From Ceratorhiza oryzae-sativae (taxonomy: Eukaryota; Basidiomycota; Agaricomycetes; Cantharellales; Ceratobasidiaceae): a DNA stretch of 64,000 nt. The notes below the pieces were generated by a model, which did not search any database, was not told the DNA's origin, and saw only the letters and a list, made by a program, of their open reading frames with translations. The stretch spans positions 1-64,000 of the forward strand of contig JARWMV010000010.1 of NCBI GenBank assembly GCA_030998015.1, given 5' to 3'. The position numbers and the translations under genes are program-made. Position 1 is the first letter of the stretch. Each line of letters begins with the position of its first letter. Positions 1 to 12,436 of the stretch are shown piece after piece.

Positions 1-1137
1 TTGTCTAATGTCTGTTTCTGCATCTGCAGGGTGCACAGATGAGATTTTGCTACAAACTAGTATTGAAATCAAATGTGTATTACAAAGGGTAGAGAGTAGA
101 TTGACCAAAGAGCATGAATGTTTGAGTAAATTGATGGGGATGAGTGGCTTGCGATGCCCTGATTTTTACACTACAATATATGATTCTAGTCTATTTGACA
201 TATCACTATACAAGTATTCTATGGGGTGTATCCACCATCTGCACATGCTATTTAGTACATTTATTGCTACCCCTCAAGGGTTTGATGCTGTGTAAATTGG
301 TAGATATAATATTTGGTGTGTTATTAGCCATGCTAGGTTCAGGTAAGGGGCTCTAGTTTGGTGATTGTGGGATCTCAGGTGGGTTCTGTTTTTGTTTCCA
401 ATGGTTCTGAGTGTCAGTCAGGGATCACTCATAACTGGCTGAAACTAAATGTATATAGAAAAATATTGGAGTGGATGTACAAAAGAGAATGAATATTTGA
501 GTGAATTAATGTGGACAAGGGGCTTCCAGAGCAATTATTTTATATCCTGTGATTAGGATGATTCATGCTGACCAGCGCCGCACATGTACCATGAATATGC
601 CCTTGACCTGATTATTGAATTGATTTTCTTGTAAATTCTACAGTCACTGTTAATACTCTGTGCCTGATGCACATTGATCACCCCCTATATGTTGTAGAAC
701 CATTGCCTCATGTAAACCATGCTGTGTGTAAATGCAGTGTTACATCAAATAACCTACCCCTAAGAGAAGCAGTGTAAGATGTACATGAGCTTTTGATGTG
801 GTGCTTCTGCAGTGGTCACACATGTGTGATGCTGCATGTGATTGAAAGTGCATGTTTTCTTGGAGTTGGCCACAATTGCAGCCCTGCAATACAGTTGGGT
901 GCTAACCAAACAGGTGGAGTGTGGAGCAAGGCCCATCTGAAATTCACAGACCACTTAATCTGAGGGTATGAGAATGCAGTTGCAAAATTTTAGGTACTTT
1001 CTCTCATGGATGACATTTATGTTATGCCACTGATTTAAATGATTTAAAATTGGCATTTTTGTTAAATATTCAAATTTGGTCAATCTGCTTGACTGAAGGT
1101 GATGCAGGACAGAGATAGTACATAACATTAAATTTGA

Positions 1138-1497
1138 CAGGTCATTGTTCCACTTCATTGCTGGTACCTTGAGCCTTTCTGATGAGGACTGTAGAGGAAT
1201 AGTCTTCAATGGCTAGGACAGTGGAAACCAAAATATTTTATGATATGTATGCTATAGTATATAGCATGTTCATGGTATGAATGGCTTCATACATGAGATG
1301 ACAAGTGAGCAAAAACATATGCTGGGGTATGAAATGTACTGATCAATTTCTTTGGCACCTTCTGTTTACATACTAGGTAATGACTGATAGACACAAATGG
1401 ACTAATTATATTGATGCATGCTGGATTTGAGTATATTATGGGGCTCAGGATAACCATGATGTCTCATTTTTAAGGAGTTGGGCCTCATTTGATGTTA
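1138..1497 (+). repeat. Diverged direct repeat, copy 1 (mate about 2,146-2,505)
   Basis: This stretch and 2,146-2,505 can be followed side by side in the same orientation. Shared landmarks are gtaccttgagcctttctg / gcaccttgaacccttctg, the run gacacaaatggac, a run containing gatattgatg or tatattgatg, and a closing atggggctc followed by an AT-rich tail. Identity is moderate with indels. It is an old segmental duplication or two copies of one element, and the 46-bp tandem array lies between the copies. Confidence 0.6.
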
Positions 1498-1805
1498 TGG
1501 TTAGTGACTACATGATATAATATATGCTGGATGTAACTCTGGTATCTCAGATTAATTTGATGCTTGCAAAAGTGACATCTGCTCACAAGTGATATTGTGC
1601 TTGTACAGGTGGCTGATTATTGCACAGCAATTGTGAGTGTGTGTGACTACTCTGTGATAGCAGTTATCACAAAGGAGGGTGTTAAGGTACCTCAGGAGAC
1701 CCCCAGCTGTTGCTGATTTTGCCAAGAATGAAAATTCAATGAGGGAGATATTTTAACAAACTGCATTTTTGAGTTCCTAAGCAAAAGAAAATTTGGGGGT
1801 GCTTT

Positions 1806-2081
1806 GGTCTTGTGGCTGTGCAGAGTGGATGCAAAATTTCAGGTCTGCTGTGGCCTTGTAGTTGTCCAAGGTGGACGCGAAATTTTGGGTCCACTGTGGA
1901 CTTGTGGCTGTGCAGAGTGGACATGAAATTTCAAGTCTGCTGTGGTCTTGAAATTGTCCAAGGTGGACACAATATTTCAGGTCTGCTGTGGCCTTGTGGC
2001 TGTGCAGAGTGGATGCGAAATTTCGGGTCTGCTGTGGTCCTGTGGTTTTCCAAGGTGCATGCAAAATTTTGGGTCTGTCAG
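1806..2081 (+). repeat. 46-bp tandem repeat, six units (92-bp higher-order)
   Basis: Six consecutive 46-nt units each begin ggNcttg or a close variant and end in ctgctgt or a close variant. Odd units carry ggctgtgcagagtgga; even units carry a tgtccaaggtgga-type core. The true period is therefore a 92-bp dimer of two related monomers. The array keeps a few CpGs (gacgcgaaat, gcgaaatttcggg) in an otherwise CpG-poor region. No coding role is evident. Confidence 0.9.
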
Positions 2082-2145
2082 CCCAACTGAAGGCCATGCA
2101 GTATAGCCATAGTCCTTGAAGTTAGAGTTGAGAGGCCCTTGCTCC

Positions 2146-2505
2146 ACTGCATTTTTGGCACCTTGAACCCTTCTGTTGAGGAAAGTGAAGTAGGGGTCTT
2201 CAATAGTACAAACCAAACTTTTTGACTACATGTAGGTAAGAAGACTTATCACATATTCAAGCTATGAGTGATGGGATTTTCTAATACAACACTTCAGTAT
2301 ATGGCCTGGTACATGAGATGATATGTGAGGTGACACATGGACTAGGTAATGGAATGTACTAGTTGATATCTTCAGTACCTTCCTTTTAAATACCAGGTAC
2401 TGCCCAATGGACACAAATGGACCCATGATATTGATGTGTGCTAGAATTGACCACATACATGGGGCTCTGAATACTCATGACGCCTGATTTCTATGGAGTA
2501 AGTGG
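2146..2505 (+). repeat. Diverged direct repeat, copy 2 (mate about 1,138-1,497)
   Basis: Second copy of the duplication described at 1,138. It keeps the same order of landmarks but has several short indels. Confidence 0.6.
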
Positions 2506-2731
2506 GTGGGCACCTACTGACATCATGGTTCCTCAAAACTTCAATCCAACACTAGACAGTTCTTGTGGAGCTGATTGCAATGCTGTTCTGGCTGTGGAGC
2601 CTTGGTGCCAACCATGAATTTTTGTATTACACTCAGGCCCTTTTCAATATAGGCAACCCTAATTCTGCTCAATTTTTGAAAAGTTGGAGATTGCAGTGCC
2701 ATAGAGGGGTTTGTCTATTTGCTTTTCATTG

Positions 2732-2858
2732 CTAAAGATGGACACAAAATTTCAGGAGTGCTTTGGTGCTTTAGCTGTGCAGAGTGGACTTGAAATTTTG
2801 GGTGTGCTGTGGCCATCTGGATGTTGAAGGTGGATGGAAAATTCTGTGTCTGCACTGT
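2732..2858 (+). repeat. Degenerate outlying units of the 46-bp repeat
   Basis: 2,765-2,810 is a clear 46-nt unit (ggtgctttagctgtgcag ... gtgctgt). It is followed by a 48-nt unit and preceded by a partial one. They lie about 650 bp past the main array and are more diverged. Confidence 0.7.
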
Positions 2859-3260
2859 GGTGATGTATCACTTGGTATTTCTGTTGTGCAGGAGCTGTCT
2901 GATGGGTAATTATTCCCATTCATTCATGTAACAATATGTGTGTTTCTACTCTTCATATTGTTATTGACCCAATGCAACTGATGTCCACTGAAGCAGGCAT
3001 AGTGTAGTCCAACAACTCAACCCTCTGTTCAGGCCAGATCACCCTAAGCCTATGACCAAGAGTAAGCAAAGGCCTAGTCTAAGTAATCATTCTTCCTCTG
3101 CAGTACACCTTGGCATTCCTGGACCTGTATTGTACCATTTTATTCTGTCTTGTACAATGGCACCAGCATTACTACCATGATGTGCATTCATAGCAATGGA
3201 TATTGCTCACACTGTTGTAGCATGAGTCACAGAGGATATGACTTGTAGAGGAGAGATAGG

Positions 3261-3916
3261 ATGGGTCCATGGTGTCTCTAACATTAGAAGCACAAGCTTC
3301 TAAGATATCCACTTTTATGCATTCAACCATATATACCTAGCTCTATGCCACTTGCCATTTGCATAACATGTCAGTGGCATTATAAAGTTGTCAGACCTCA
3401 TATAAGGGTCAGCTGCCCAACCAATTGCAGTGCCACTAGTCTGTGTAAGTCCAACCATAAATCAGGTCATACAGTGTCACAGCAGACTTGTCCATGAGGG
3501 ACCTTTGAGTGAGAACTGCTTGAGCACTTTGTCGTACTCCTGCTCCCAGTGGTTAGCATGGGACTTAGGCAACCTAAGTATGGTAGTTTGATTAAGATTG
3601 ATACTCCCACTATCTTTTTGCTGTTGATGCCTTGCCAGCATGCTGGCAAGACATCTGTACTTTTTGATTATTAAGAGTGTGTTTGGTATCATGATTGTGA
3701 CAGCAAGAGTTATGAGAATGGAAAGTTTCCTGCAGGAAAATTGAATGAGAGAGGTATTTTCACACCTTGGACTTTGGATTTTCTGACCTATTTTATTTTA
3801 TTTTCAGAGCTAAGATCCCTGAATTTGAAATGAAATCAGGGTCCTTTTAGGGGAAACCAGGGTTCATTTAGGGGTTTTTTCATACCCAGCATGATAACCC
3901 AGCCTATTTACAGGAC
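3261..3916 (+). repeat. 656-bp duplicated segment, copy 1
   Basis: The segment matches 61,024-61,679 base for base at a constant offset of 57,763, with no indel and only five substitutions that I could find. Homology begins at atgggtccatgg and stops after tttacaggac. The ends are not inverted repeats of each other, and I see no target duplication. A minus-strand frame of about 70 codons is open in both copies but resembles no family I know. Confidence 0.9.
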
Positions 3917-4330
3917 GACGAACCAATGTCATCAGTGAGTATTGCTTATCCTGCCCCACGTATCATACCCCCGCTGATCCGTTTCCACGTTCGTCTGGCC
4001 CTCGAGTATCCTGTGGCCATGAAAAACACATATCCTAGTCATCGAGTTGATCGTGGTCAGATTTATATGTATATCATCAATAGTTGGAATTCTGTGCATT
4101 ATCTATGTATATGTATTGTTTATGAATATGTGACTCATTTGTTGCCAGCACCTCAAACTACCCAGTGCCAAATATATTGCCCTGGATCCCAAAGAGTATG
4201 CAATCGTGCTGGACATCTTGGGGGCAGAATGTTGATGTCCCTTAAGAACATAGAGTTTTGAGAGGAAAAATATGATGAAAAAGCTGCATACTCATTGGCA
4301 CTCAATATATGCTGTTTCAGCAACTGCTGA

Positions 4331-7300
4331 TTGTTTGAATATGTCCTCTTCTTCACTTGGATTCCTCCGTTTGCAAAGATTTCACTATTCCAAGCCAAAA
4401 CTCTGGGACAGCCCTGTATTTCAAATCAACCAAACTCTGACCTGAACCACCATCCCCTGCCCAACAACCAGCTCAAATTTCAAATTGATCACGTGATGTC
4501 GCACTGGCAAGATGATGAAGAACTTGATTGGGGTACTGATGAGGAGACACAACTAGAAAATGTGAGATTTGTTGTAGCCACTAACTTGCCATGTAAATCA
4601 AATATATTATTAGCCTCAGGCACCTACCCTGGCTTCCTCTGGGGCACTAGATAATCAAACCTCTAAAGTCAATGCAGTCAGTATATATCTAAACTGCCTC
4701 TAATATAATACTCACTGCAATGCCCATAAAGCCTGCTCACTGTGATGTTCCTGAGGAGCAAGTGCCACAACCAGTCAACCAACAGTTCTTGGTTTTACAG
4801 GGACTGCAGGGTGCCACTTATCCCAATCTTCAAGCACGTGACAAATTCCTGTTGGAGGCTCACAAACACTGCCTTGGCTATGCTGTGGTTGCATTTGCTG
4901 GCCCATTCCAATTCTTGAGTCTGGTACAACTTACTCGTCTCAATGACTGAATTCTGAACACCACACAAATTCAACAAATGTCAGAAATGTACAGTGATGC
5001 CCGAAAATTGGATTGGCGACACCCAATAATGCTCCAAATAAGGAGGGCTGATTTACCTCCAGAGCAGTTGGCACACATGCGGCAGGTCAATCCCAGTTTG
5101 GCCAACTCCCCAGAACCACGCCTAGTGAAGCTTCACTCCCATGAGCAGATTATTCAAGTACTCTATGAGATCTGCTTGTGCCTTTCCCAGGATGGAAAAG
5201 AGCTAAGCAACACAGAAGTAGCTGATCGGAAGGCTCTAGTTGACCAATGGATGCACAATGCCCCACCTGTTGCTATGATCCAGGGTGCTCACCGTATTGC
5301 AGGGTTCAAGCCACTTGCTCACAAGGTTGAGCAGTCTTTCCAAACTCTTGTTCAGTGTCACCAGGCAGGCAACAAGGATCAAGCTGACAAGATCATGGAG
5401 GAAATAAGTGGAATGATCAAAAGTTCTACTTTCCTGACTGCCTTCTATCCTGGTCTGTTCCAATTAAAACCAATGAAATACAGCTAATTATTTAATTCTA
5501 CAGATGACATGCCAAAGGACCTAGCTCAGATTCTTTCAGAGAATGAACAGGTCACTCCAAGGACTGGAGCCTCATTTGGAGAGGAGTGTTCACAACTGTA
5601 TAACCTTGCACAAACCTTGCCAGATATCTCATTTGGCCCATGGACTTATTCTAATACATTGAAAGTCCTCAAAGCATTGAAGGGTCGAGGCCAACACTTG
5701 GGAGACCTGAGCCTTTCTGCTCGCAAACTTGCCCAACACCCACTTGGCCTCCAGATGGTTTGCCAGCACCGTGTTTTGATGAATACATGGACACAGGAGA
5801 TTGCAGATATCATAGGATCTATCAATGGTGATGGATGTGGAATTGTTTTGGCACATGCTTGGGTGTCAATGGAGTTGCTATATGTGGTAAGGATCCTTGT
5901 TTGATTTGCTTTGATTTCATGCTTATTGTTTGGCACCAGCTACTCAGTAAATTCTCATTTAATCAATCTCAACTCCGGCTACTAGTTGATGGAGTGCATC
6001 AGGATAAAGGGCCCACTAGGTATCATAATGCAGCCATGCACTTGTGGCAAACATCCTGCACTCACACTCCCCAGGCAGTCCATCATTCTAGTGTGCTGTA
6101 CACACCCCAGGTAGTCAACATCTATCAGGAGTTGTGGGACACTGTCTCTGCTCTCATCTATCATGGTCGTTCACCTCAAGCACCTATCCAATGGCATGAT
6201 GCAAAAATTGTAGATCAGTCTCGTAATGTGCTTTGGGGCCTAGGAAGATGGATGAGGCGCTGTGGTCCAGAATGGCAGGATTTTTCAGATGCACTAATTG
6301 TGTATTCTTTGTTACCGGTGTCCAATACTGGTGATGTCTCTCAGGGGTTCTGCCCCCAGGTGCACCTCCCATCTCAGAAGATCCTCAAGGGTTTGGCAGG
6401 GCATTACACATGGATGAGGAGCCCCTTGCTTCTCACAACTGTAAGTTGAACAATGATGTTTTCTATCATTTATTCTGATTGACTTTGGATGTAGCTTGGA
6501 TTGTCTATGTCACCTGCATACCTGGTGTGGCACACATATCCAGACTCAGTCCCAGAGATGAGCACAGGTACCAGTGCAGATGCAACATCAAGTGTTGTTT
6601 ATCACCAATTACTTCAAGTGTCTGAATCTTGTTCCATATCCCAGTGTTTAACCAAGGTAAGCTTTTAATGGTAACTCAGAAAATGTGGTTCTGACAGAAA
6701 CCAAGGCCATTGGGATTTTGAATAACCAAACCATCTACAATCTATTTTTGGCATCAATGCTACCTGGCTTTGAAGCTCCATTGACTCTGCAAGTCAGTGA
6801 AACCCTGACAGGTCATCTGGAAACAATCTTGCCCCATATGGGGCTCACCAAGAATTTGGCACTCAAGGGAAAAGGTGCTCGGAACAAAGACTGGATCTTT
6901 GCACAACTTGAGCAGTTGTCAGGTCTTGCCACTACTCCTGCTGGTGTGGAACATGAATACAGCACTGCACGGACAGCAATCAGGATCTGGCTCCAAGGGA
7001 CAGAGTACCAAAATAAAGGTCAAGGTGAACTGTTGGCTACCAAAGCTCCCAAGGTCAAGGCATTGCTACCACCCTACTGGGATCTGTTGAATATTAAAGG
7101 CTTATCAACACATTTCACTTGGGGCAACAATTCAAAAAATATAGCTGAACTTGTTGTCAACTGCAGTCTCTATACTCGCTTCTGGCTTGAACACATCGTT
7201 AAACCTCTCTTGAAAAGTTGTCCACCTGCACGTTCCCTGTTTGCTCTGGGAGCAGATGCCCTGGGGGAGCCTACCTGGTGGCAAGATGACTTGGTCTATC

Positions 7301-9168
7301 TGGAGCTCATGACACCTGCTCCAATTCCTGAGGAGCCACTTATGGTAGATACATCAGCTGGGCATACTCCTGTGGTTGAACCTGGGATGCTTGAGGTTGA
7401 AAAATTGGATGTGGTTGATGTATCCCCAGCCCCTCCCCCTTTGGATCTTCCTGAGGTACTTGAATCTGCCCTGCTGGATGTAACTGTGGTTGTGGTACCA
7501 GCATCTCTGCCAAACCCCCAACCAGCTACATCTGAGGTTCTACTAGCACCACACATTCCCAGGCCTTGTAATCTGCTGGTTCTCCCATCCCAGTCCCAAA
7601 AAGCAACCTCCTCTGCTGCCCAGCCAGGTTCCCTGAAGGATCTCATTAACCCAGAACCACAGGATGTTCAAGTCTCAATCCACAAGGTGGGACTTTTTGA
7701 AGAGTCATATGAGGCAGTTACCCAGCCTATATGTCCCCCTTCACCAGTCAATAGTGACATTGTTGACACTGACCTCTCGGATGATGAGCCTGCTGCTGGT
7801 CAGCAACAATTCTCCAACCAGGTTGAGGCTTCCACCACTGCCAAAGGCAAGCAGCGTGAACAGGTCCAGGAAGCACCAGTCCCTCACTGGATCCAAGCCT
7901 CTGTCCCTGACAAGCAGCCTGTCAAAACAGTCAAGGGTGTCATGGCAGCCATCCAAACTGGTGGCATCCCAACATTAGATGTGTTGCCATGCACACTCCA
8001 AAACCTATATGCCATGCAGCTTGCAGCTCGTGATCAAACTCACATGATGGGTGTGATGGACCCAAAACCAGAAGAGATCCTGTCTGCAGCCAAAAATACA
8101 AGTGCATACTTGGCTGAAGTTGTCCACTACCAGGATGCTGACCTCTGTGACCTCATTGATGCATGCAAAATCTGCATGCGATCTGGGGCTAGTGGGATTC
8201 TTGCTGGGCTTGGTGCCTGTGCTGATATGATTTTGGTAAGGCCCTTTGATTCTTAGCCTGTTTATAGGCTGACATTTTATTCATATAGACACAACATCAG
8301 CTGAACCTTGCTAGCTCCCTGATGGCCTGCATTGATGGTACATCAGAGGATATGGCTCTCAATGAGGTGAAGTGATACATGAAAAGCAATGGCATGTTGG
8401 ACCAAAAACTGGTGGACTGGGACTGGCCAGGTGATGGAGCAGTCAAGGTTAACTTGGAGCCTTGGGTGAACAAGGGCATGTGGAAGTGCTATGGTGAGTG
8501 CAGTAAGGGTCAATTGATCTTGGCTGACTGTATTCTGTTTAGACGTTCAGAAGTATCTTGTTCTTGGCCATGTCATTGTGCCAAAGAACAGGTTGTTCAT
8601 GTTGGGAATGGCCCATCGCCTTAGGACTGTATATGGCTCTGGTGCTCATCAAGAAGCCTCAGCAGAAGTTGTCAAGGATGCAGTGGCCCACAACTTACCA
8701 CGCTTGCAACCTGGTGTCTCTTCAATGCCAATTGTGATCTCTTACCCAGTTGATGCAGAGGGAAAGGTCATGACAGTGGGACGGGCAGTGAGGAGGCCAC
8801 CCTCTTATCAGTCTCAGTGGTATGATGGGTCTGATGAATCTGCCTTGAGCTCTGGGCAATGGGGCATCAAGCCTAGCTTACCCAAGCGTGCTGGGATGGA
8901 CTTGGATTACAGTACACTCAACAAACAGGTTCAAGCAGCACATGAGCAGGTTGAGCATGCCTGGGCTACAGCACAAGACAAGCGGTTGGCACAAATCAAG
9001 GCTGTCATCCAGGATTCTGGTGCTACTGTAGCTCAAGAGGATGTGGGGGATACTGTTGGAGCTGGGGGATCCAGGAAACGTGTGGCTACAACTGAGGGGT
9101 CAGAAGCCAAACACCAGAGGTTGGATGAGTCTGATGATGATGAGATGTCAGAGGATGAAGACATGTAG
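4331..9168 (+). pseudogene. Large multi-exon gene of unknown function, CpG-decayed
   Basis: Long open segments in related frames are joined by introns I can place: 5,453-5,503, 5,887-5,939, 6,441-6,494, 8,236-8,288 and 8,494-8,542, all about 50 nt with GT...AG ends. Another probably starts at 6,657. The N-terminal part has an acidic stretch (QDDEELDWGTDEE). At about 4,990-5,310, two motifs (RRADLPPEQLAHMRQVNP, then AMIQGAHRIAGF) loosely recall ParB/sulfiredoxin-fold domains; this is a weak guess. A central globular region leads to a long Pro/Val/Ser-rich linker (about 7,310-7,930), another globular region and an acidic tail (DESDDDEMSEDEDM) preceded by a basic patch. Two in-frame TGA codons (4,948-4,950; 8,373-8,375) are what CGA-to-TGA mutation would give. 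The true start and first exons are unresolved. It could be a host gene family member or element cargo. Confidence 0.55.
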
Positions 9169-9790
9169 ATTTCCTGTTTAGTTGTGATATTGGCTGCAAA
9201 TGTATTCTAGGTTTTGGACTTGAGTAAATACTAGTTGGTGTTTGAGATTTTTTGGAATGAGAGAAGGAAGAATTATAAGTTGGTGAGGAGGTCAAATATC
9301 TGGTGAAATCAAATTAGTATCATATTTGTATATAACATCACAGAATACAAGAGGGTGATAAACAAGTTTGATTACATTAGAAGATGGTGTCAACAAGGCT
9401 TAGAGAGCATCCTTTGCCACCTTAAAAATTAAACCAAGTCAAAAATAATTGGCAGTGCACCTATCTACACTAGAGTTGATTACTGACTTGTTGTTCTGGC
9501 ACTTTGTATTATGCACAAGAACTTTCTATGATATGACCTAGATTGAAATTTGGTTGTGTGCAGCACATGAGCTTCAGGCTTTTCTTGGGTATAGGTGGCA
9601 AATTTTTGGTACATTTGTGTTTCCAAACAGTGTGTTCTGTAGCAATGTTGAGCAACTCAACTGATACATCCAAAGGTGGCATTGCAATGGGGTGGACCTC
9701 AGCAACACAGTGGGCTGAGTTATGGGAGAATTGGTGAAGAAACTTTTCAGAGACACTCTGAAAATGCGACATAACTCTAGGTCATTCTGA
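9169..9790. other. Intergenic, nothing recognised
   Basis: AT-rich, CpG-poor sequence between the unknown gene and the start of the CpG-normal block near 9,800. I see no gene or repeat structure in it. Confidence 0.5.
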
Positions 9791-9944
9791 AATATTGAAC
9801 AATCTACAAGGACTTTGACACTCTCGAGCGCTCCTCAAAATAATCCTATGTATATAATGCATGAATGTACAAATGTAAGATCTAGTACCAATAAACAGAG
9901 AATTTCTGGACCTCTCTGACGCTTGGTTCACTTGACAACGCTGG

Positions 9945-11378
9945 CTACGGCAGACGGCTCTCCAAAACTGATTGCCACAAGGATGCTGGCTGCTTTTCGA
10001 TTGGTTTATGATATTTTTTCTTATTATTTCGCGTGCCATTATATGAATCAAGCTTATTCCATTGCAGATTTACATGTAGCCACAGCGACGAAACCATCCC
10101 TCTGCCATCTGAAGTGTGGTGCTGTACACTAGATCCCGGAGTATAATGTGCATGTCCTGCGTTACCCGGTTGATTCATCGCATAAAATACTTCGTTTCGT
10201 CGGCGAGCAATACGAGCCTTGATTGAGGAGAACATGTGTTCAATGGGATTTAGATCAGGTGAATAGGGGGGAAGATAAATAAGTCGACAGCCTCTGTGAT
10301 GATATATGAGCGCATGAGCTAAATACTAGTGTGTTTTACATACTTTGCTCTAACCATCTCTTCGAGTTCAGGTGAGTGGTGAATAGATGCGTTATCCAGG
10401 ACAAGCACGTAGTTTGGTGCCGGCCACGGGTTCATGACTCGAAGTAACCCTCGAACGAACCCTCGAAACATCTCCCCCATAATGGCACAGGGGAATATCT
10501 TCAGGTGCATCACACCATCAAGCGAGAGCGCAGGAAGCAAAGTCGCCCTGTGATTCTCGTAGCTCGCATACACTGAATAAAACACATACAAAAGCAAGGA
10601 TAACCCACCGTTTACCACGCCCAAATGGCTCTCACATCTCAACTCTGGATCCAGTCACCGACCATGCTTCGGTACGACGTGTATTGCATTGGCTTGTCAA
10701 ACTCGAGGTAGCGGGCAGGCTACATGGTGGTAAGGTGAAAACTCTCTCTCATGTAAAATTTTCTACTACGATGCCTAAATACACTGATACGAATCACATG
10801 ACTCAATGCGTGCAGCCACGTGTGACATCCAACATGGCTTACGGCGGACTCGTCTACCATCACAAAATGCTCGGGCGAGTAAGCAGGATCGCCCACCGTC
10901 GCAATAAAGCGGGCTCTTGCTAACAGGGATGCTTCAGAAGCAGCTCGAGTGATCTAGGGGGAATTAGCGAAGTCTTTCTGCGACGATGTTCACCCTGTCT
11001 CACCAACTTAAGGCTGTATTTTTGCTGGTTAAGTGTGCGAGATACGGTTGTCCTAGAAACAAATACCCCGCGAGCATTCTGAAGCGTTTCGCAGAGCTCA
11101 TCCAGCATTAAATCAGGGGTAGCATCGAGTACACTTAGAAGATACTGGAAATAACCTATAAGATGATCAGGAACCTGAGCATTGGACAAACTCACATCAA
11201 TATCCTGACGATCCAATTCGCGCCGTCGACCGGCGAGCGGGTTGTACCGAACAACGTCGCCGGTAAGGAACTTCAGCCGCCGCACCCGCCGCACTGTGCG
11301 TTCGCTGACACGCGTGGAGACAGCGACTTCAGAGGTTGAAAGGTGCTCCGCAAGCGCGACTACAGGCTCTTCTTTTCT
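9945..11378 (-). pseudogene. IS630/Tc1-type (DDE_3) transposase relic
   Basis: Read on the minus strand, the order is an N-terminal helix-turn-helix (LSTSEVAVSTRVSERTVRRV, about 11,290-11,350), a second HTH-like part (FVSRTTVSRTLNQQKYS), the first catalytic Asp in HFVMVDESA (about 10,850), LLPALSLDG, the second Asp in LVLDNASIHHS (about 10,380) and the final DDE block YLPPYSPDLNPIEHMFSSIK (about 10,220-10,290). Introns fit at 10,548-10,608 (61 nt) and 10,294-10,343 (50 nt), and both restore frame. It is broken: a frameshift lies in the G-run near 10,955, and a TGA at 10,632-10,634 stands where the family has Arg before EPF. C-terminal end and element termini are not resolved. CpG content is normal, so the decay is not of the CpG type seen next door. 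Confidence 0.85.
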
Positions 11379-11399
11379 CTAGAAATAAATCGACGGTTA

Positions 11400-12430
11400 C
11401 CGATGCATTCCACCTCGAAATTTACGGAGATTCGAGTTCACGCCCACATTCTATTATATCGAGCTATCTCATTAGTTCTTGAGCTCAGTACCTCACAGCG
11501 ACGAGTTAGGAATAGTATTGTGTAACACAAAACAGAGCGGCGACTGGCCCCCGATCATGCGCCACACCAATCATGGCATGCTAGCCAAATGCATTCGATG
11601 CCTGCATCCGAAACTCAAACATCCCGTAGCTGATAGATGCGATCCGAATGGCGAGCATTCTCCGCAGCGGTCTATTGGAATGCAACGTGCTGTAACAAAT
11701 CCTGCCATTGCGCATAGGGTTGGTGGGGAGACGGAGATTTCTCCCGGAGACGGTGCCTCCCCCCCGCTTCTCTTACGTGAACAAGAAGGTCTCTTCTCCG
11801 AAGAAGGTGCTTCGGAGACAGGGTTCAGCCTACGGAGAAATTACCGTACTGGGTGGCTGAGTAACAAGCGGAGCGCCCCATTCCCAAAGCAATCCCACTG
11901 TCCCGTCACGCCCTATAAGCTAGAGTATTTATACATCGCTACGTGCTCGGCGTCAGTACTCTTCGGTGTGATTCATCCTACCATGTACGTAGCGTTCTCG
12001 TCGAATTAACCACGGCTTGCTCGTTTTTCCTACTGAATGATTGCTGTGAACGATGGAACTCCGTGAATACTATTTAAGAGAGAACTTGAGACTTATATTT
12101 CCAAGGCTCGCTCATCACTAGCGCACACAGTGGCCAAGGCGCTCAACTTGTGGATTCAATATGGTGGATCAGTCAGACCTGGTCGTCGATCGCACAAGAA
12201 GCTATGAAACAGCATATCAGTATCTTTACTGCTGTGCTATCGGTCTAAAACTTACCATTTTGAGTATGGCTTGATTTCTGAAGTAGCAATGCGAACGCCT
12301 CATCTTAGGCTTGGGGCAGATAGCAACGAGTTTAACAGAGGATTCAGCCTACACTCAAACAAGGGCTATCCTTCGTTCCTAACTTCTAGTGTAGCCGCCC
12401 GTCCCGCCTCCGTACTCATTCCAGCACCAA
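11400..12430. other. CpG-normal intergenic with CGGAGA repeat copy 1
   Basis: No gene is recognised. From about 11,720 to 11,850 there is a cluster of ggagacgg, tctccggagac, ctccgaagaagg and cttcggagacaggg motifs that recurs near 13,060 and 14,005. Confidence 0.5.
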
Positions 12431-12436
12431 GTTTAG

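Larger units (their letters stand above)
1..3260. other. CpG-depleted non-coding repeat region
   Basis: I see no convincing gene here. The sequence is almost free of CpG and rich in TG/CA, as in the other transposon blocks of the window. It contains diverged internal duplications and a 46-bp tandem array, listed separately. Sequence near 105-150 (gagcatgaatgtttgag) returns in altered form near 483-520, so the start of the window is also made of old duplicates. The short open frames show no known motif. Confidence 0.6.

Noticed and set aside
1812..2090. Open frames across 1,777-2,216 as genes
   Set aside because: They arise from the 46-bp tandem repeat, which stays open on both strands by repetition.
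5040..5320. A confident ParB-family assignment for the unknown gene
   Set aside because: Only a short GAHRIAGF-like pattern supports it; without a profile search it is too weak to use as a call.
7296..7646. A minus-strand Gly/Ser/Thr-rich frame as a protein
   Set aside because: It is the antisense of the Pro/Val-rich linker of the gene at 4,331-9,168.
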